Numbered from the stretch's first letter, positions 51,470-60,950 are shown. The stretch: DNA of 64,000 nt from Bin87 sp963663945 (GCA_963663945.1 OY760687.1:1302001-1366000); one strand, 5' to 3'. A program made the numbers and translations. Notes: a model not told the origin generated them from the sequence alone.

Positions 51470-52462
51470 ATGGACCGTATCGGAGTAGCCTTTGCCGGAG
51501 GCGGCATGACCCCGCCGGAGATCGTCGAGTGCGTTCAATTAGCCGAGGAACTCGGCTACGAATCGGCCTGGGTCGCTGAGGGGCACGGGGGCGATCAGTT
51601 TTCCATCCTCACCGCGTGCGCGCTGGCGACGTCGCGGATCCGCCTGGGAACCAGCATCAGCAGCGTGTTCGTACGCAGCGCCCCTACCATCGCCATGGCT
51701 GCGGCGTGCGTGGACCATTTCTCCAACGGCCGTTTCATCCTCGGGTTGGGCAGCAGCCACAAGGTGCAGGTCGAGCCCGAGCACGGCCTGGAGTTCTCCG
51801 GCCCCATTCCCCGGGTTCGCGACACGGTGGATATCGTCCGCCGACTGCTGCGCGACGGCGCGGTGACCGAATATCAGGGCGAGGCGATCAAAATAGGCAC
51901 GTTTGACCTCCACTTCCCGACCTTCCGACCGGAAATGCCCATATACCTGGCGGCAGTCTTCCCCAAGATGCTCGAGATCGCCGGCGAGATCAGCCAGGGG
52001 ATCCTCCTGACCTGGTGCACGCCGGAGCACGCCCGAACCGCCAGCGCTCACATCGCCGTTGGCGCCGCTCGAGCCGGGGTAGCGCCGGAAACCGTTGAGG
52101 TGGCGACACTCGTTTCCGCGTCAGAGCCCGGCGCTGACGATGGCGGAATGCGCCGGGTCGCGGCAACCTACGCCGGACGGTTCCCGCGCTATCGTCGACT
52201 GATGGCAGATGCGGGTTTCGCGGATGAGGTTGAGGAGGTGCGCCTGGCCTGGAGGTCGGGCGACATTGCGCAGGCCGAAAGGCTGGTTCCGCAGGGCCTG
52301 ATCGACCGCATGTCGCTGCCGGCCGATCCGGGCGCAAGGCGAGAACGGCTGGCCGAATACCGGGAAGCCGGCCTGACCCTGCCGATCATCGCTCCCCGTG
52401 TATCCGGCCCTAACGCCGGCGCGACCGCGAAGCGGATCATCCGCGACAACGCGCCGGCATAG
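51470..52462 (+). CDS. LLM-class flavin-dependent oxidoreductase
   Basis: Luciferase-like enzyme of 330 residues: MDRIGVAFAGGGMTPPE at the start, YESAWVAEGHGGDQFSIL, then RLGTSISSVFVRSAPTIAM and SNGRFILGLGSSH. The pattern is that of F420-dependent methylene-tetrahydromethanopterin reductase-like members. The cofactor is not provable by eye. It follows the methyltransferase gene after 31 bp. Confidence 0.92.
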   Translation: MDRIGVAFAGGGMTPPEIVECVQLAEELGYESAWVAEGHGGDQFSILTACALATSRIRLGTSISSVFVRSAPTIAMAAACVDHFSNGRFILGLGSSHKVQVEPEHGLEFSGPIPRVRDTVDIVRRLLRDGAVTEYQGEAIKIGTFDLHFPTFRPEMPIYLAAVFPKMLEIAGEISQGILLTWCTPEHARTASAHIAVGAARAGVAPETVEVATLVSASEPGADDGGMRRVAATYAGRFPRYRRLMADAGFADEVEEVRLAWRSGDIAQAERLVPQGLIDRMSLPADPGARRERLAEYREAGLTLPIIAPRVSGPNAGATAKRIIRDNAPA

Positions 52463-52484
52463 CTTTCCGAGAGACTTCGCCGCT

Positions 52485-52853
52485 TTATTGGTCCTCAGGC
52501 AACCAGGGTGACCAGAGGGTGATGGGAATGGTCACCGAGATGCGGGGCTGATCGCCAACCACGGCCGTGGTGTGACCCTGGCCCGTGAGGTCATCGGCCA
52601 TCAGCACGTCGCCGGCTCCGAAGCGGCGCTTGGTGCCGTCACCGATGCCCACTTCCATTTCGCCGGCCAGCGTGATGACGTACTGCCGACGCGGGGCGGT
52701 GTGCCAGTCGGAGAAGTATCCTGGCTCGAATCGCCGGAAGTTCACGCCCGGCGTGACCTGCATACCGCTGTGGATCGCGCGGTCACCGGGTAGGTCCAAA
52801 TCTTCGAAATGGGTCTGGCCGTCATCGCCAGTGTATATGCGCACAAATTCCAT
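52485..52853 (-). CDS. cupin-domain protein
   Basis: Single-cupin protein of 122 residues. The metal-site motifs are the His in DWHTAPRRQYVITLAGEMEV and a later His in GQGHTTAVV. ATG 52853 has AGGAGG 8-9 bases upstream; the longer frame from 53015 is rejected. The role is unknown. Confidence 0.85.
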   Translation of the reverse strand: MEFVRIYTGDDGQTHFEDLDLPGDRAIHSGMQVTPGVNFRRFEPGYFSDWHTAPRRQYVITLAGEMEVGIGDGTKRRFGAGDVLMADDLTGQGHTTAVVGDQPRISVTIPITLWSPWLPEDQ

Positions 52854-53316
52854 GGAAGGTGCCTCCTGGTTCGAAATCGTGCCGACGACGCTGGCCGGAG
52901 CGGATCCCGGCCGGCCGTCAGACCGCCGACATTCTAGCGCATCGCGCCGCAGATGGTGACTGAGTCCTCGGCGGCCGGGCGGATCGCGTTCCGCGCCATA
53001 CCAACCGATGGGCATCGGAGGCGCAAAGCGTCGTCGCGATTACCGAAAGTATGGAACATTCGGACGGCGAGGCACACCGAACGCCCGGAGGTGATGTTCG
53101 CGGGCTGATCCAGTTGGAAGCCGGTCGACAGCAGCGCCGTCGTGTTCCTTGCCACTGACCGCCCCCGCGTGGCCCTTCCTGTGCATATGAACGGAACGAG
53201 CGTACGTACTTGTATCAGCCGCCGGGATTGGGTAGAATCGTCGCCTGCTGTTCCCGAGGCGCCGTGCTGACCCGTAGCCCGGCCGGGGGAGCCAATCCAC
53301 ACGGAGGAAAGGGTGA
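52854..53316. other. intergenic region before speD
   Basis: About 460 bp with no convincing gene. A TAGAAT box at 53236-53241 could serve speD; the -35 box is weak (TTGTAT at 53210, spacing 20). Confidence 0.4.
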
Positions 53317-53706
53317 TTGGATGTACTAGGTACTCACGTGCTCCTGGAACTTAGAGATTGCGACCCCCAATTGCTGGACGACCTGGCCCATATCCGGCAG
53401 GAAATGTTGCGGGCGGCGTCGACAGTCGAGGCCCACGTGGTCGGGGAGTCGTTTCATCAATTTACGCCTCAAGGCGTGACGGGCATTCTGTCCATCGCCG
53501 AATCCCACATTTCCATCCATACCTGGCCGGAGCACGGCTACGCGGCGGCGGACATCTTCACCTGCGGCGATCAAACCATGCCGGAACGCGCGGCGGCGGT
53601 GCTAATTGAAGCGCTGCATTGCCGCGATCCCGAGATCACACAAATCTGCCGCGGGCTCACGGGCGCGCACGTTGTAGACCTGCAACCGGCGCACCCCCTC
53701 AACTGA
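53317..53706 (+). CDS. speD: S-adenosylmethionine decarboxylase proenzyme
   Basis: Makes decarboxylated SAM, the aminopropyl donor. The self-cleavage site is AESHISIHTWPE, between Glu62 and Ser63; Ser63 becomes the pyruvoyl group. His68 and Cys83 of the prokaryotic class are in place. There are 129 residues. The start is TTG 53317 with GGAGG 9 bases upstream. It pairs with the aminopropyltransferase gene downstream. Confidence 0.95.
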   Translation: MDVLGTHVLLELRDCDPQLLDDLAHIRQEMLRAASTVEAHVVGESFHQFTPQGVTGILSIAESHISIHTWPEHGYAAADIFTCGDQTMPERAAAVLIEALHCRDPEITQICRGLTGAHVVDLQPAHPLN

Positions 53707-53808
53707 CCGCTACTCAAGCTCTACATGGAGCGACGGCCGGTGTTGCGGCCGTTTGAGTTGAGTCCGTCTGCTTCAGACAGATCCCCCAAGGTTGCCGAAG
53801 GAGTCCCG

Positions 53809-54738
53809 ATGGCCAGCTACCCGATGGAAGAAATCACCGGCAAGTGGGTCATCGAGACCGTGATGCCGGACCTCGCCATAATGCTGAAGGTCGACGAGGT
53901 AATCTATTCGGGACACACGGGATATCAGCGGGTGGAAGTGGTCCATTCCGAGGTGTACGGGCGCAGCCTGCTTCTGGACGGCAAGACCCAGTCAACCGAA
54001 CGGGACGAGCACATTTACCACGAGACCCTGGTCCATCCGGCCATGCTGATGCATCCCGATCCACGTCGGGTTTTCATCGGTGGCGGCGGTGAGGGCGGCA
54101 CGCTGCGGGAAACCCTGGCGCACCAATCGGTGGAAAAAGTGACGATGGTCGACCTGGACCAACAGGTTGTCGAGCTGTGCCGTCAACACCTGCCGCAGCA
54201 TCACGGGGGGGCATTTGACGACGGGCGCACCGAGTTGGTGTTTGACGATGCCCGCGGATTCTTGGAGGCCACCGACCAGTCCTTCGACGTGATGATCATG
54301 GACCTGGTGGACCCTCTGGAAGGCGGGCCAGCGTATCTCCTTTACACCGAGGAATACTACGAAATCGCCCGCGCGCGGTTGAACCCGGGCGGAATCCTGG
54401 TCACGCAGTCGGGCCCGGCCGGCTTCCTGAGCCTGCGCGAGTGCTTCACGACCATCTATAAAACGCTGGCAGGCATCTTCAACCATGCTGCCCCGTGCCA
54501 GGTCCACGTTCCGTCGTTCGTTACGCTGTGGGGATTCACCATCGCGTCGGACGCGCCCCTGCCGGACCTGACCGTATCCGACGTGGATCTTCGGATCGAA
54601 GAGCGGGTCACGAAAGATTTGCGGCACTATGACGGGCTGACCCACGAAGCCATGTTCGGTCTGCCCCGGCACATCCGCGACGGCATAGCCAGCGAAACCC
54701 GGATTAACCGGGACGATTCGCCGGTCTTCATGGTGTAG
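53809..54738 (+). CDS. aminopropyltransferase, ACL5/thermospermine-synthase-like
   Basis: Spermidine-synthase-fold enzyme of 309 residues. The SAM-binding motif is GGGEGGTLRE, followed by MVDLDQQVVELC. The substrate loop reads DLVDPLEGGPAYLLYT and is followed by GILVTQSGPAGFLS and HVPSFVTLWGF, which match the plant thermospermine synthase ACL5 pattern (DPVEGGPCYQLYT, VTQAGPAG, HVPSF) rather than the D-S-TDPVGPA of classic SpeE. ATG 53809 has GAAGGAG just upstream; the frame from 53725 is longer. It acts after SpeD. A triamine or tetraamine product is inferred. Confidence 0.88.
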   Translation: MASYPMEEITGKWVIETVMPDLAIMLKVDEVIYSGHTGYQRVEVVHSEVYGRSLLLDGKTQSTERDEHIYHETLVHPAMLMHPDPRRVFIGGGGEGGTLRETLAHQSVEKVTMVDLDQQVVELCRQHLPQHHGGAFDDGRTELVFDDARGFLEATDQSFDVMIMDLVDPLEGGPAYLLYTEEYYEIARARLNPGGILVTQSGPAGFLSLRECFTTIYKTLAGIFNHAAPCQVHVPSFVTLWGFTIASDAPLPDLTVSDVDLRIEERVTKDLRHYDGLTHEAMFGLPRHIRDGIASETRINRDDSPVFMV

Positions 54739-54749
54739 AAGTTCGCAGG

Positions 54750-55271
54750 TCAGTTTGCCGGCGCATTGTGGTTGTCGCCTGATTGCGCTGCCGCCAGTTC
54801 CGCGAACCTGTCCAGCGGCAGAACGCGGCCATCACTCTCCCAATTCTCGACCAGTTCCCGAATCGAATCGGGAACGCGCCTGGTTTGGCCGGTATCCGCG
54901 TGGAACCCGACGTATATCGCCTCAATGGTGGTGAGCGGGGTGTCGTCGGAAGTTCCGTCACCGGCGAAAATTGCAACTTCCAGCGCCATGCTGGTGTTGC
55001 CGATGCGAGCGACCCGCGCCCGCAGGTCCAGCATCTCGTCCACCCGGACCGGCGCCTTGTACTCGATGGTGACCTTGGCCACGGCGCTGTCGAAGTATCC
55101 CGCCGCCGCGACGCGGTAGATGCTGAACCCCAGGTTCCGGAAGTATTCGGCCTGAGCGATTTCCAGCCAACCCAGGTAGCTGCCGTTGAAGGCGATGCCC
55201 TGCGCGTCGCACTCCTGCCAGCGCACGCGCACGTCAAAACCGAACCGGTAGTCGGAACGCAAGTGTGTCAT
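54750..55271 (-). CDS. hotdog-fold acyl-CoA thioesterase
   Basis: 4HBT-type thioesterase of 173 residues with the catalytic-Asp region QECDAQGIAFNGSYLGWLE. ATG 55271 starts one base after the trmD stop, so the two genes are co-transcribed. The substrate is unknown. The longer frame to 55673 overlaps trmD and is not real. Confidence 0.88.
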   Translation of the reverse strand: MTHLRSDYRFGFDVRVRWQECDAQGIAFNGSYLGWLEIAQAEYFRNLGFSIYRVAAAGYFDSAVAKVTIEYKAPVRVDEMLDLRARVARIGNTSMALEVAIFAGDGTSDDTPLTTIEAIYVGFHADTGQTRRVPDSIRELVENWESDGRVLPLDRFAELAAAQSGDNHNAPAN

Positions 55272-55272
55272 G

Positions 55273-56028
55273 TCAATCCGCCGCTCCGCTCCAACCCAGG
55301 CTGGCCAGGAAGACGCGGTCGGAATTGGTGAGCGGCGCGGTGTCCAGCAGATCGGGGCGCAGGCGCAGCGTGCGTTCCAGCGACTGCCGGCGCCTCCAAC
55401 GCTCGATGTCGGCATGGTTGCCGGATCGCAGCACCTCTGGCACGTCCATGCCACGGAAATCGGCCGGGCGCGTGTACAACGGGTACTGCAGCAGACCCGA
55501 GGTGATGCTGTCGTGTTCCACGTTTTCCGCCGAGCCGACAACTTCCGGCACGAAGCGGGACACCGCGTCGATGATGACCATGGCCGCCAACTCCCCGCCG
55601 GTGAGCACGTAGTCGCCGATGGAGACCTCGTGGGTAACCAACCCTGCCCGGATGCGCTCGTCAATGCCAGCATAGTGCCCGCAGATTAGGATCAGGCCCG
55701 GCGCGCTGGCAAACTCGTTCACCAGGTCCTGGCTCAGTATTTGGCCCTGTGGGGAGGTGAGTACCACGGGGGTCGAGGCCCGTTCATTCGCCGGGATGGT
55801 CCCCAGGGCGGCTTCCACTGCGGCGAACACCGGGTCCGGTTTCATCACCATGCCGGGGCCGCCGCCGAATTGGTAGTCGTCGGCAGTATGATGCCGGTCC
55901 GTCGTATACTCCCGTATGTCAACGGTTTCCAGGGAGACCAGTCCGCCGCGGACGGCGCGTCCCAGCACGCTGTACTCTTCGATGAACCGGAAGGCCTCCG
56001 GGAACAGCGTCAGGACGGTGAAGCGCAT
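55273..56028 (-). CDS. trmD: tRNA (guanine-N1)-methyltransferase
   Basis: Methylates G37 of tRNAs; trefoil-knot SPOUT enzyme. Signatures: YQFGGGPGMVM, LICGHYAGIDER (usually HYEGID), IGDYVLTGGE and LLQYPLYTRP. From ATG 56028 (MRFTVLTLFPE) it has 251 residues; the frame is open to 56055. No S16, rimM or rplS flank it, unlike the usual operon. Confidence 0.95.
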   Translation of the reverse strand: MRFTVLTLFPEAFRFIEEYSVLGRAVRGGLVSLETVDIREYTTDRHHTADDYQFGGGPGMVMKPDPVFAAVEAALGTIPANERASTPVVLTSPQGQILSQDLVNEFASAPGLILICGHYAGIDERIRAGLVTHEVSIGDYVLTGGELAAMVIIDAVSRFVPEVVGSAENVEHDSITSGLLQYPLYTRPADFRGMDVPEVLRSGNHADIERWRRRQSLERTLRLRPDLLDTAPLTNSDRVFLASLGWSGAAD

Positions 56029-56037
56029 CGGAGATGA

Positions 56038-56080
56038 CAAAGGGCGGCACTCCATTGGCCGTTGTGGCCGCTACCGCCCT
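56038..56080 (-). terminator. possible terminator after the amidohydrolase
   Basis: AGGGCGG (56041-56047) and CCGCCCT (56074-56080) form a stem, with an inner GGCC/GGCC pair; on the minus strand it ends in TTTGTCATC. It lies between the amidohydrolase stop and trmD. Confidence 0.5.
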
Positions 56081-56108
56081 CGTTGCGTGGGATCGGTCTT
56101 GATGGCTA

Positions 56109-57362
56109 CTAGGCGGGTTGCAACTCCCGCGCGCCCAGGCGGTTGGAGTAGGCCTCGCCGCCTTTCATTATGAGCATCAGGCGTTCGCGGTCGCGCAGTA
56201 CTGAGATGTTCTGCAGCGGGTCGCCGTCCACCACCAACACATCGGCCTGCTTGCCGACCTCAATGGTTCCGACCTCCTTGCCAAGGCCGCAGCACTCGGC
56301 GGCGTAGCCGGTGGCGGCCTGGATGGCCAGCATGTTGCTCATGCCCTTTTCAACCATCAGTTCCAGCTCACGAGCGTTGTCGCCGTGCACGAATCCGCCG
56401 GCGTCGGTACCGGCAACGATGCGTACGCCCTCTTTGATAGCCAGCTCAGTGCTCTGGATATGGATGTCCATCAGAGCCTGCGCGCGCACCCTGATGTGGG
56501 GGGCGCTGACCGTGCTGTGGAAGTCGTACACCTCGAAGGTCGGGGTGAAGAAGGTGCCCTGGTCGGCCATCATCTTGAGCATGTCGGGGTCGGTAGCCAG
56601 GTAGCAGCCGTGCTCGATGGAGCCCGCGCCCGCCTTGATGGCAATGGGCAGTCCGGTGCCGCCCACCGCGTGACAGAGGGTGCTGCGTCCAAGGGCCGCG
56701 GCCTCATCGACCAGCGCCCTGGCCTCGTCAAGCGCGTAGGCCTGGTCCAGGGGGCCGTTGCCTGGGCGACCGGATGCGCCTCCGGTGGTCGCGAACTTGA
56801 TCTGGTCGGCGCCGCAACGGATGAGTTCGCGCACCTTGGCCCGAACGCCCTCCGCCCCGTCGGCCACGCCGTCCGGTGAAAGCGGGTCGTGGCCCAGGAT
56901 CACCTTGCGGTGGCCGCTCCCGCTGACCTTGTCTTCTATCCCGCCGGTAGGCGACATAATGTTGACCGAGATGATGAGGCGCGGACCTTTGATCAGGCCC
57001 TGCTCAACGGCCATCTTGAAGCCGGCGTCCAGGCCCCCGGCGTCGCGCACCGTGGTGTATCCGGCCGCCAGCGTGTCTTCGATCACCTGGGCGGTTCGTA
57101 TAGCGAATAGCGACAGCGGTTCGTCCATTCCCCAGCGGCCGGTGAGGCCATATCCGCCCGAGGCCAGGTGGTCGTGCACGTCGATGAGGCCGGGCATTAT
57201 CGTATGGCCGGCGGCGTCCAGCACCTCGGCGCCTTCGGGAACGGGTACGGACGCCTGTGGGCCGACCTCCACGATGCGATCGCCGTCGATCAGCACCGTG
57301 GCGTTTTCCACCATGGGGCGGCCCGAGCCGTCGATGAGATTTCCTCCAACTATTGCCAGCAT
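56109..57362 (-). CDS. amidohydrolase (imidazolonepropionase/prolidase-like)
   Basis: Metal-dependent hydrolase of 417 residues. HxH is in DVHDHL, the likely carboxylated Lys in DQIKFATTGG, His in CHAVGG and EHGCY, and the metal Asp in GTDAGGF. ATG 57362 has an AGAGAGG site; the frame from 57413 is longer. It resembles organophosphate/Xaa-Pro-type amidohydrolases. The substrate is unknown. Confidence 0.9.
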   Translation of the reverse strand: MLAIVGGNLIDGSGRPMVENATVLIDGDRIVEVGPQASVPVPEGAEVLDAAGHTIMPGLIDVHDHLASGGYGLTGRWGMDEPLSLFAIRTAQVIEDTLAAGYTTVRDAGGLDAGFKMAVEQGLIKGPRLIISVNIMSPTGGIEDKVSGSGHRKVILGHDPLSPDGVADGAEGVRAKVRELIRCGADQIKFATTGGASGRPGNGPLDQAYALDEARALVDEAAALGRSTLCHAVGGTGLPIAIKAGAGSIEHGCYLATDPDMLKMMADQGTFFTPTFEVYDFHSTVSAPHIRVRAQALMDIHIQSTELAIKEGVRIVAGTDAGGFVHGDNARELELMVEKGMSNMLAIQAATGYAAECCGLGKEVGTIEVGKQADVLVVDGDPLQNISVLRDRERLMLIMKGGEAYSNRLGARELQPA

Positions 57363-57529
57363 GATCGACCTCTCTTCTTTGCCGAACGCGCAGCCGATTG
57401 GGCAATCCATCAACGGCGCTGGGATATTGCTATGGTGACGCGATGCTAATTTGGGCCTCGGCCGATGTCAAGGAACATAAACCTCCATACTGGTTGGCAG
57501 ATGCCGAGTGTGCAGCCGTTTCGTTGGGA

Positions 57530-57535
57530 TATAAT
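57530..57535 (+). promoter_or_regulatory. -10 box of the TolB-like lipoprotein gene
   Basis: TATAAT lies 38 bases before ATG 57574, in the recurrent GATATAATCG context of this window. No good -35 box is visible. Confidence 0.5.
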
Positions 57536-57573
57536 CGGCGCAACGTAATAAGCTGTATTGGGAAAGAATATTT

Positions 57574-58602
57574 ATGCGACTGGTCGCGGGCAATCCTCGT
57601 TTTTTGTACCTGACTTTGTGTTTAGCCGTGGCCTTGTCCTTGGGCGGATGTTTTGCCGGGAACCTGGTTGGTGGTGATCTACCGGCCATCACGTACGTAG
57701 TATCCGATGGCGATGGCGCCCAGGCATGGGTCCACCAGCCCGGAGAAGACGAAGCTTCACGCATCTCATCGCTTAGCGCCGACGCCATGGCCCCGCGCTG
57801 GTCGCCAGACCAGACCAGGATCGCGTGGATATCGGTCGGCAATAAGACCGAGCTGATGCTTTACGACGTGGCCAGCGAAGGAGTCTCATCGCTGGCATCG
57901 GACGTGGACGCTGACCAGCCTCCGATCTGGGCTCCGGAGTCGGACCGTATCGCATATGTTTCTGATGAAGATGGCGACCCCGACATTTACATGGTGGCGC
58001 TGGAGGGCGAGCAGATAACTCGATTGACCTTCAGCCCCGAACGGGAACTCGTCGGTGACTGGTCGCCGGACGGCGAATGGCTGGTTTTCACCGAGCAAGG
58101 CAACAACGGACTGTTCCTGCGTAACCCCAACGGAGTCAACCGAATCGAGTTGACCTCGGGGCCAGACTCCGATCCGGTTTGGTCGCCCAAGGGAGACCGG
58201 ATAGCCTTCCTGCGCAGCGAGGACGGCAACCGTGATGTTTATGTCCTCCGTCCGACCGACTCGGACAACTGGGCCGATGATACCGACGAGGTTGCAGTTT
58301 CCGAAGACGAGAACGACGAATTCTCCGTATCCTGGTCCGCCGACGGCCGGCGGTTGGCATTCGTGGTGCGGTTTGAGGATCAGTCGGAGATTTTCTCCGT
58401 GTTGGTTGACGGCTCCGAACGGCGCCAGTTGACGCAGAACATGGAGGACGATCTGATGCCGGTGTGGTCGGCAAGCGAAGACCGGATCGCGTTCGTTTCG
58501 TACGCCTACGGCAACGCCGAGATCCTGTACATGAACGCGGACGGCACCGGCCAGATGCGGTTGACCGTCAACGATGCGATGGACACGCACCCTGACTGGT
58601 AG
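57574..58602 (+). CDS. TolB-like beta-propeller lipoprotein
   Basis: 342-residue exported lipoprotein with signal peptide and lipobox SLGGC (Cys26). PD40/TolB repeats follow: PRWSPDQTRIAWIS, PIWAPESDRIAYVS, GDWSPDGEWLVFT, PVWSPKGDRIAFL, VSWSADGRRLAFV, PVWSASEDRIAFV, a six-bladed propeller. Probably binds another cell-surface protein or peptide. No pal or tol genes are nearby. Confidence 0.9.
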   Translation: MRLVAGNPRFLYLTLCLAVALSLGGCFAGNLVGGDLPAITYVVSDGDGAQAWVHQPGEDEASRISSLSADAMAPRWSPDQTRIAWISVGNKTELMLYDVASEGVSSLASDVDADQPPIWAPESDRIAYVSDEDGDPDIYMVALEGEQITRLTFSPERELVGDWSPDGEWLVFTEQGNNGLFLRNPNGVNRIELTSGPDSDPVWSPKGDRIAFLRSEDGNRDVYVLRPTDSDNWADDTDEVAVSEDENDEFSVSWSADGRRLAFVVRFEDQSEIFSVLVDGSERRQLTQNMEDDLMPVWSASEDRIAFVSYAYGNAEILYMNADGTGQMRLTVNDAMDTHPDW

Positions 58603-58628
58603 TCACGGCCAGCAGGATTCGAGGAGCC

Positions 58629-59243
58629 ATGCCTGACACCGCTCCGGACGTCCGCCCTGCCGATGTGGGGCCGCTGCTGGGCGGACTCAGCGCTCCACTG
58701 GCGGCAGTCTCCACGCGATCCGGAGATGTGAGCAACGCGCAGATCGCTGTAGCAATAACCGCTGCGTCCATAGTTCCCCAGCGGCCTCGGCTGATCGTCC
58801 AGATCTACCACACCAACTTCACCCACGGCCTGATCGCCTCCAGCGGCGTGCTGTCGGTGAACTTCCTGGAAGCCAGCCAGTTGCCGCTGATCTGGAAGTT
58901 GGGCATGCACTCAGGTCGGGATGGCGACAAACTGGCTGACGTGGGTCATTCCCACGGCGCCACCGGCAGCCCGATCCTCGACGGGTGCTTTGGCTTTTTG
59001 GACTGCCGCGTGGTCAACGCCATGGACGGCGGCGACATGACCGCGTTCCTGGTCGAGGTTGTGTCGGCCCAAACTAACGGCGGAGATCGGATGACCTGGC
59101 GGGAGGCCAGGCCGCGACTGCCCGGTCGGTGGGCCGACGAATGGGACCGCAAGATCGCCGGCGAAATCGATGTCTCGTTGCCCACCATGGGCGGCGTTGA
59201 CCCGGCAACGTGGGCGGACCATTTCAGGAACCGCCCGCAGTAG
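58629..59243 (+). CDS. flavin reductase-family protein
   Basis: FMN-binding split-barrel protein of 204 residues (SAPLAAVSTRSGDVSNAQIAV, then LIASSGVLSVNFL). Members reduce free FMN for two-component monooxygenases, so it could serve the LLM oxidoreductases in this window. It could also be only an FMN-binding protein. Confidence 0.82.
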   Translation: MPDTAPDVRPADVGPLLGGLSAPLAAVSTRSGDVSNAQIAVAITAASIVPQRPRLIVQIYHTNFTHGLIASSGVLSVNFLEASQLPLIWKLGMHSGRDGDKLADVGHSHGATGSPILDGCFGFLDCRVVNAMDGGDMTAFLVEVVSAQTNGGDRMTWREARPRLPGRWADEWDRKIAGEIDVSLPTMGGVDPATWADHFRNRPQ

Positions 59244-59314
59244 GATGGTACAATGCCGCCGATGCTCGCCGGAGTTGTGGCAGGCGTCATAACGAATGGA
59301 CCATCGAGGCGGGT

Positions 59315-60466
59315 ATGGACCAGGAAATCGCCCAGGTAGTCGCCAAAATCCACGATACGCCGCAGCAATCCGTGTTGGCTGTGGCCGGCGCCGGAAACTA
59401 CGCTCTCGCCTGGCTCCTGGGTGTTGGCGGCGCTTCGCGCACCGTGCTCGAGACCCGGGTGCCCTACGGATACCTGGCGATGACGGATTTTCTCGGCGGG
59501 CACGCTCCTGAGCAGACCGTTTCCGCTGATACCGCGCGTTTGATGGCTCGGGCCGCGTGGGCTCGAGGTGTGTCGCTGCGCGAGCAGGACGCGCCCATCG
59601 TCGGGCTGGCCTGCACCGCGACCATTGCCACCGACCGCACCAAGCGCGGCGACCATCGAGCGTTCATCGCCACTTGGGACGACGAATCCGTGACCACTGA
59701 TTCCCTCGTCCTCGAAAAAGGCCGGCGCGACCGGGCAGGCGAGGAGGACGTGGTAAGCCGGCTGGTTATCACCTCTATCGCTCGAGCCTGCGGGGTGTCG
59801 GCTGAACTCGACCTCGGACTTGCTGCATCTGAGCGGTTGGTGACCGACACGACCCGCCATGCCGAGCCGGTGCAGCGCCTGCTGGACGGCGACGCCCGTT
59901 GGGTCACGGTCCATCCGGACGGGCGGATGGTGGCGGATGGAGACGCGCCGCAGGCTCTGCTGCCCGGATCGTTCAACCCCTTGCACGCCGGTCACACCGA
60001 GTTGGCAGAGGTGGTTGGAGCGATCCTGGGAGCCCCGGTTGCCTTCGAGCTTTCCGTGACCAACGTGGACAAGCCGCCCCTGGCTGTTGGAGAAATACAC
60101 CGTCGGCTGGAGCAGTTCCGGGGTGCCGGCACGGTGGCGCTCACCCGCGCGGAGACCTTCATCAAGAAGTCGGAGCTGTTCCCCGGATGTGGTTTCGCGA
60201 TCGGTTGGGATACCGTCACCCGGCTGATCCAGCCCAGGTACTACGGAGATTCCGAAACGGCGATGCTGCGGGCCCTGGCGGAAATGTGGGGACGTGGGAG
60301 CCGGTTCGCCGTGGGCGGGCGCACCGACGACGGAGGGGCATTTCGGTCGCTGTCGGACGTGAATATTCCGGACGGGTTCCGGCCGATGTTCACGGAGATA
60401 TCCGAAGCGAACTTCCGGCGCGACGTGTCTTCGACCAAGCTTCGGCAGGGCATGGGCATCAATTGA
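59315..60466 (+). CDS. fusion of CinA-like domain and nucleotidyltransferase domain
   Basis: 383-residue protein. Residues 1-160 resemble the CinA C-terminal/NMN-deamidase fold (VAGAGNYALAWLLGVGGAS, then VPYGYLAMTDFLGG), although the usual ESCTGG is changed. Residues 205-383 hold a nucleotidyltransferase with HxGH (PGSFNPLHAGH) and the signature SSTKLR. The two activities, NMN or NaMN handling and adenylyl transfer, would suit NAD salvage, but the substrates are inferred. ATG 59315 has GAGG upstream. Confidence 0.8.
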   Translation: MDQEIAQVVAKIHDTPQQSVLAVAGAGNYALAWLLGVGGASRTVLETRVPYGYLAMTDFLGGHAPEQTVSADTARLMARAAWARGVSLREQDAPIVGLACTATIATDRTKRGDHRAFIATWDDESVTTDSLVLEKGRRDRAGEEDVVSRLVITSIARACGVSAELDLGLAASERLVTDTTRHAEPVQRLLDGDARWVTVHPDGRMVADGDAPQALLPGSFNPLHAGHTELAEVVGAILGAPVAFELSVTNVDKPPLAVGEIHRRLEQFRGAGTVALTRAETFIKKSELFPGCGFAIGWDTVTRLIQPRYYGDSETAMLRALAEMWGRGSRFAVGGRTDDGGAFRSLSDVNIPDGFRPMFTEISEANFRRDVSSTKLRQGMGIN

Positions 60467-60533
60467 CACCCGTTGGGGCCGTTGCTACGATGAGTCGGCC
60501 CTGTTCCTGAAACCTTGAGCTCTCAGCCTGACT

Positions 60534-60937
60534 ATGCCAATCCCAGTGTTGCTGCAAACTTTCAACCCGGCTGACTACGCCGGAAACTGGCTGGCGGTAG
60601 TGATCGCTATCGCCATCGCCCTGGCGGCTATCGGGGGGATGTTCGCGGGATCACAACTGCTTTCGGCCCGGCGCCGTTCGGCCGTCAAGCTGACGACCTA
60701 CGAATGCGGCATACCGCCGACGCCGTTCGCGTGGTCGAATATCAACATCCGCTTCTATATCTTTGCGATCCTGTTCCTGATATTCGACGTGGAAGCGGTG
60801 TTCCTGTTCCCTTGGGCAGTGGTTTTCCTGCAGGAAAAGGTCGTGAACGGCAACGCCATTCCGTTCTACGCCATGCTGCTGTTCCTGGCCATGCTGTTTT
60901 TCGCCGTGATCTATGGGTGGCGTAAGGGAGTTTTGGA

Positions 60938-60950
<13 letters not shown>
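60534..60950 (+). CDS. nuoA: NADH-quinone oxidoreductase subunit A
   Basis: Membrane subunit of complex I, 138 residues with three helices. The conserved YECGIPPTPFAW and RFYIFAILFLIFDVEAVFLFPW are present. Start ATG 60534. It overlaps nuoB by 13 bases. Confidence 0.95.

Noticed and set aside
58946..60469. 507-codon minus-strand frame
   Set aside because: Antisense to the CinA-like/nucleotidyltransferase gene and the flavin reductase, both with clear motifs.
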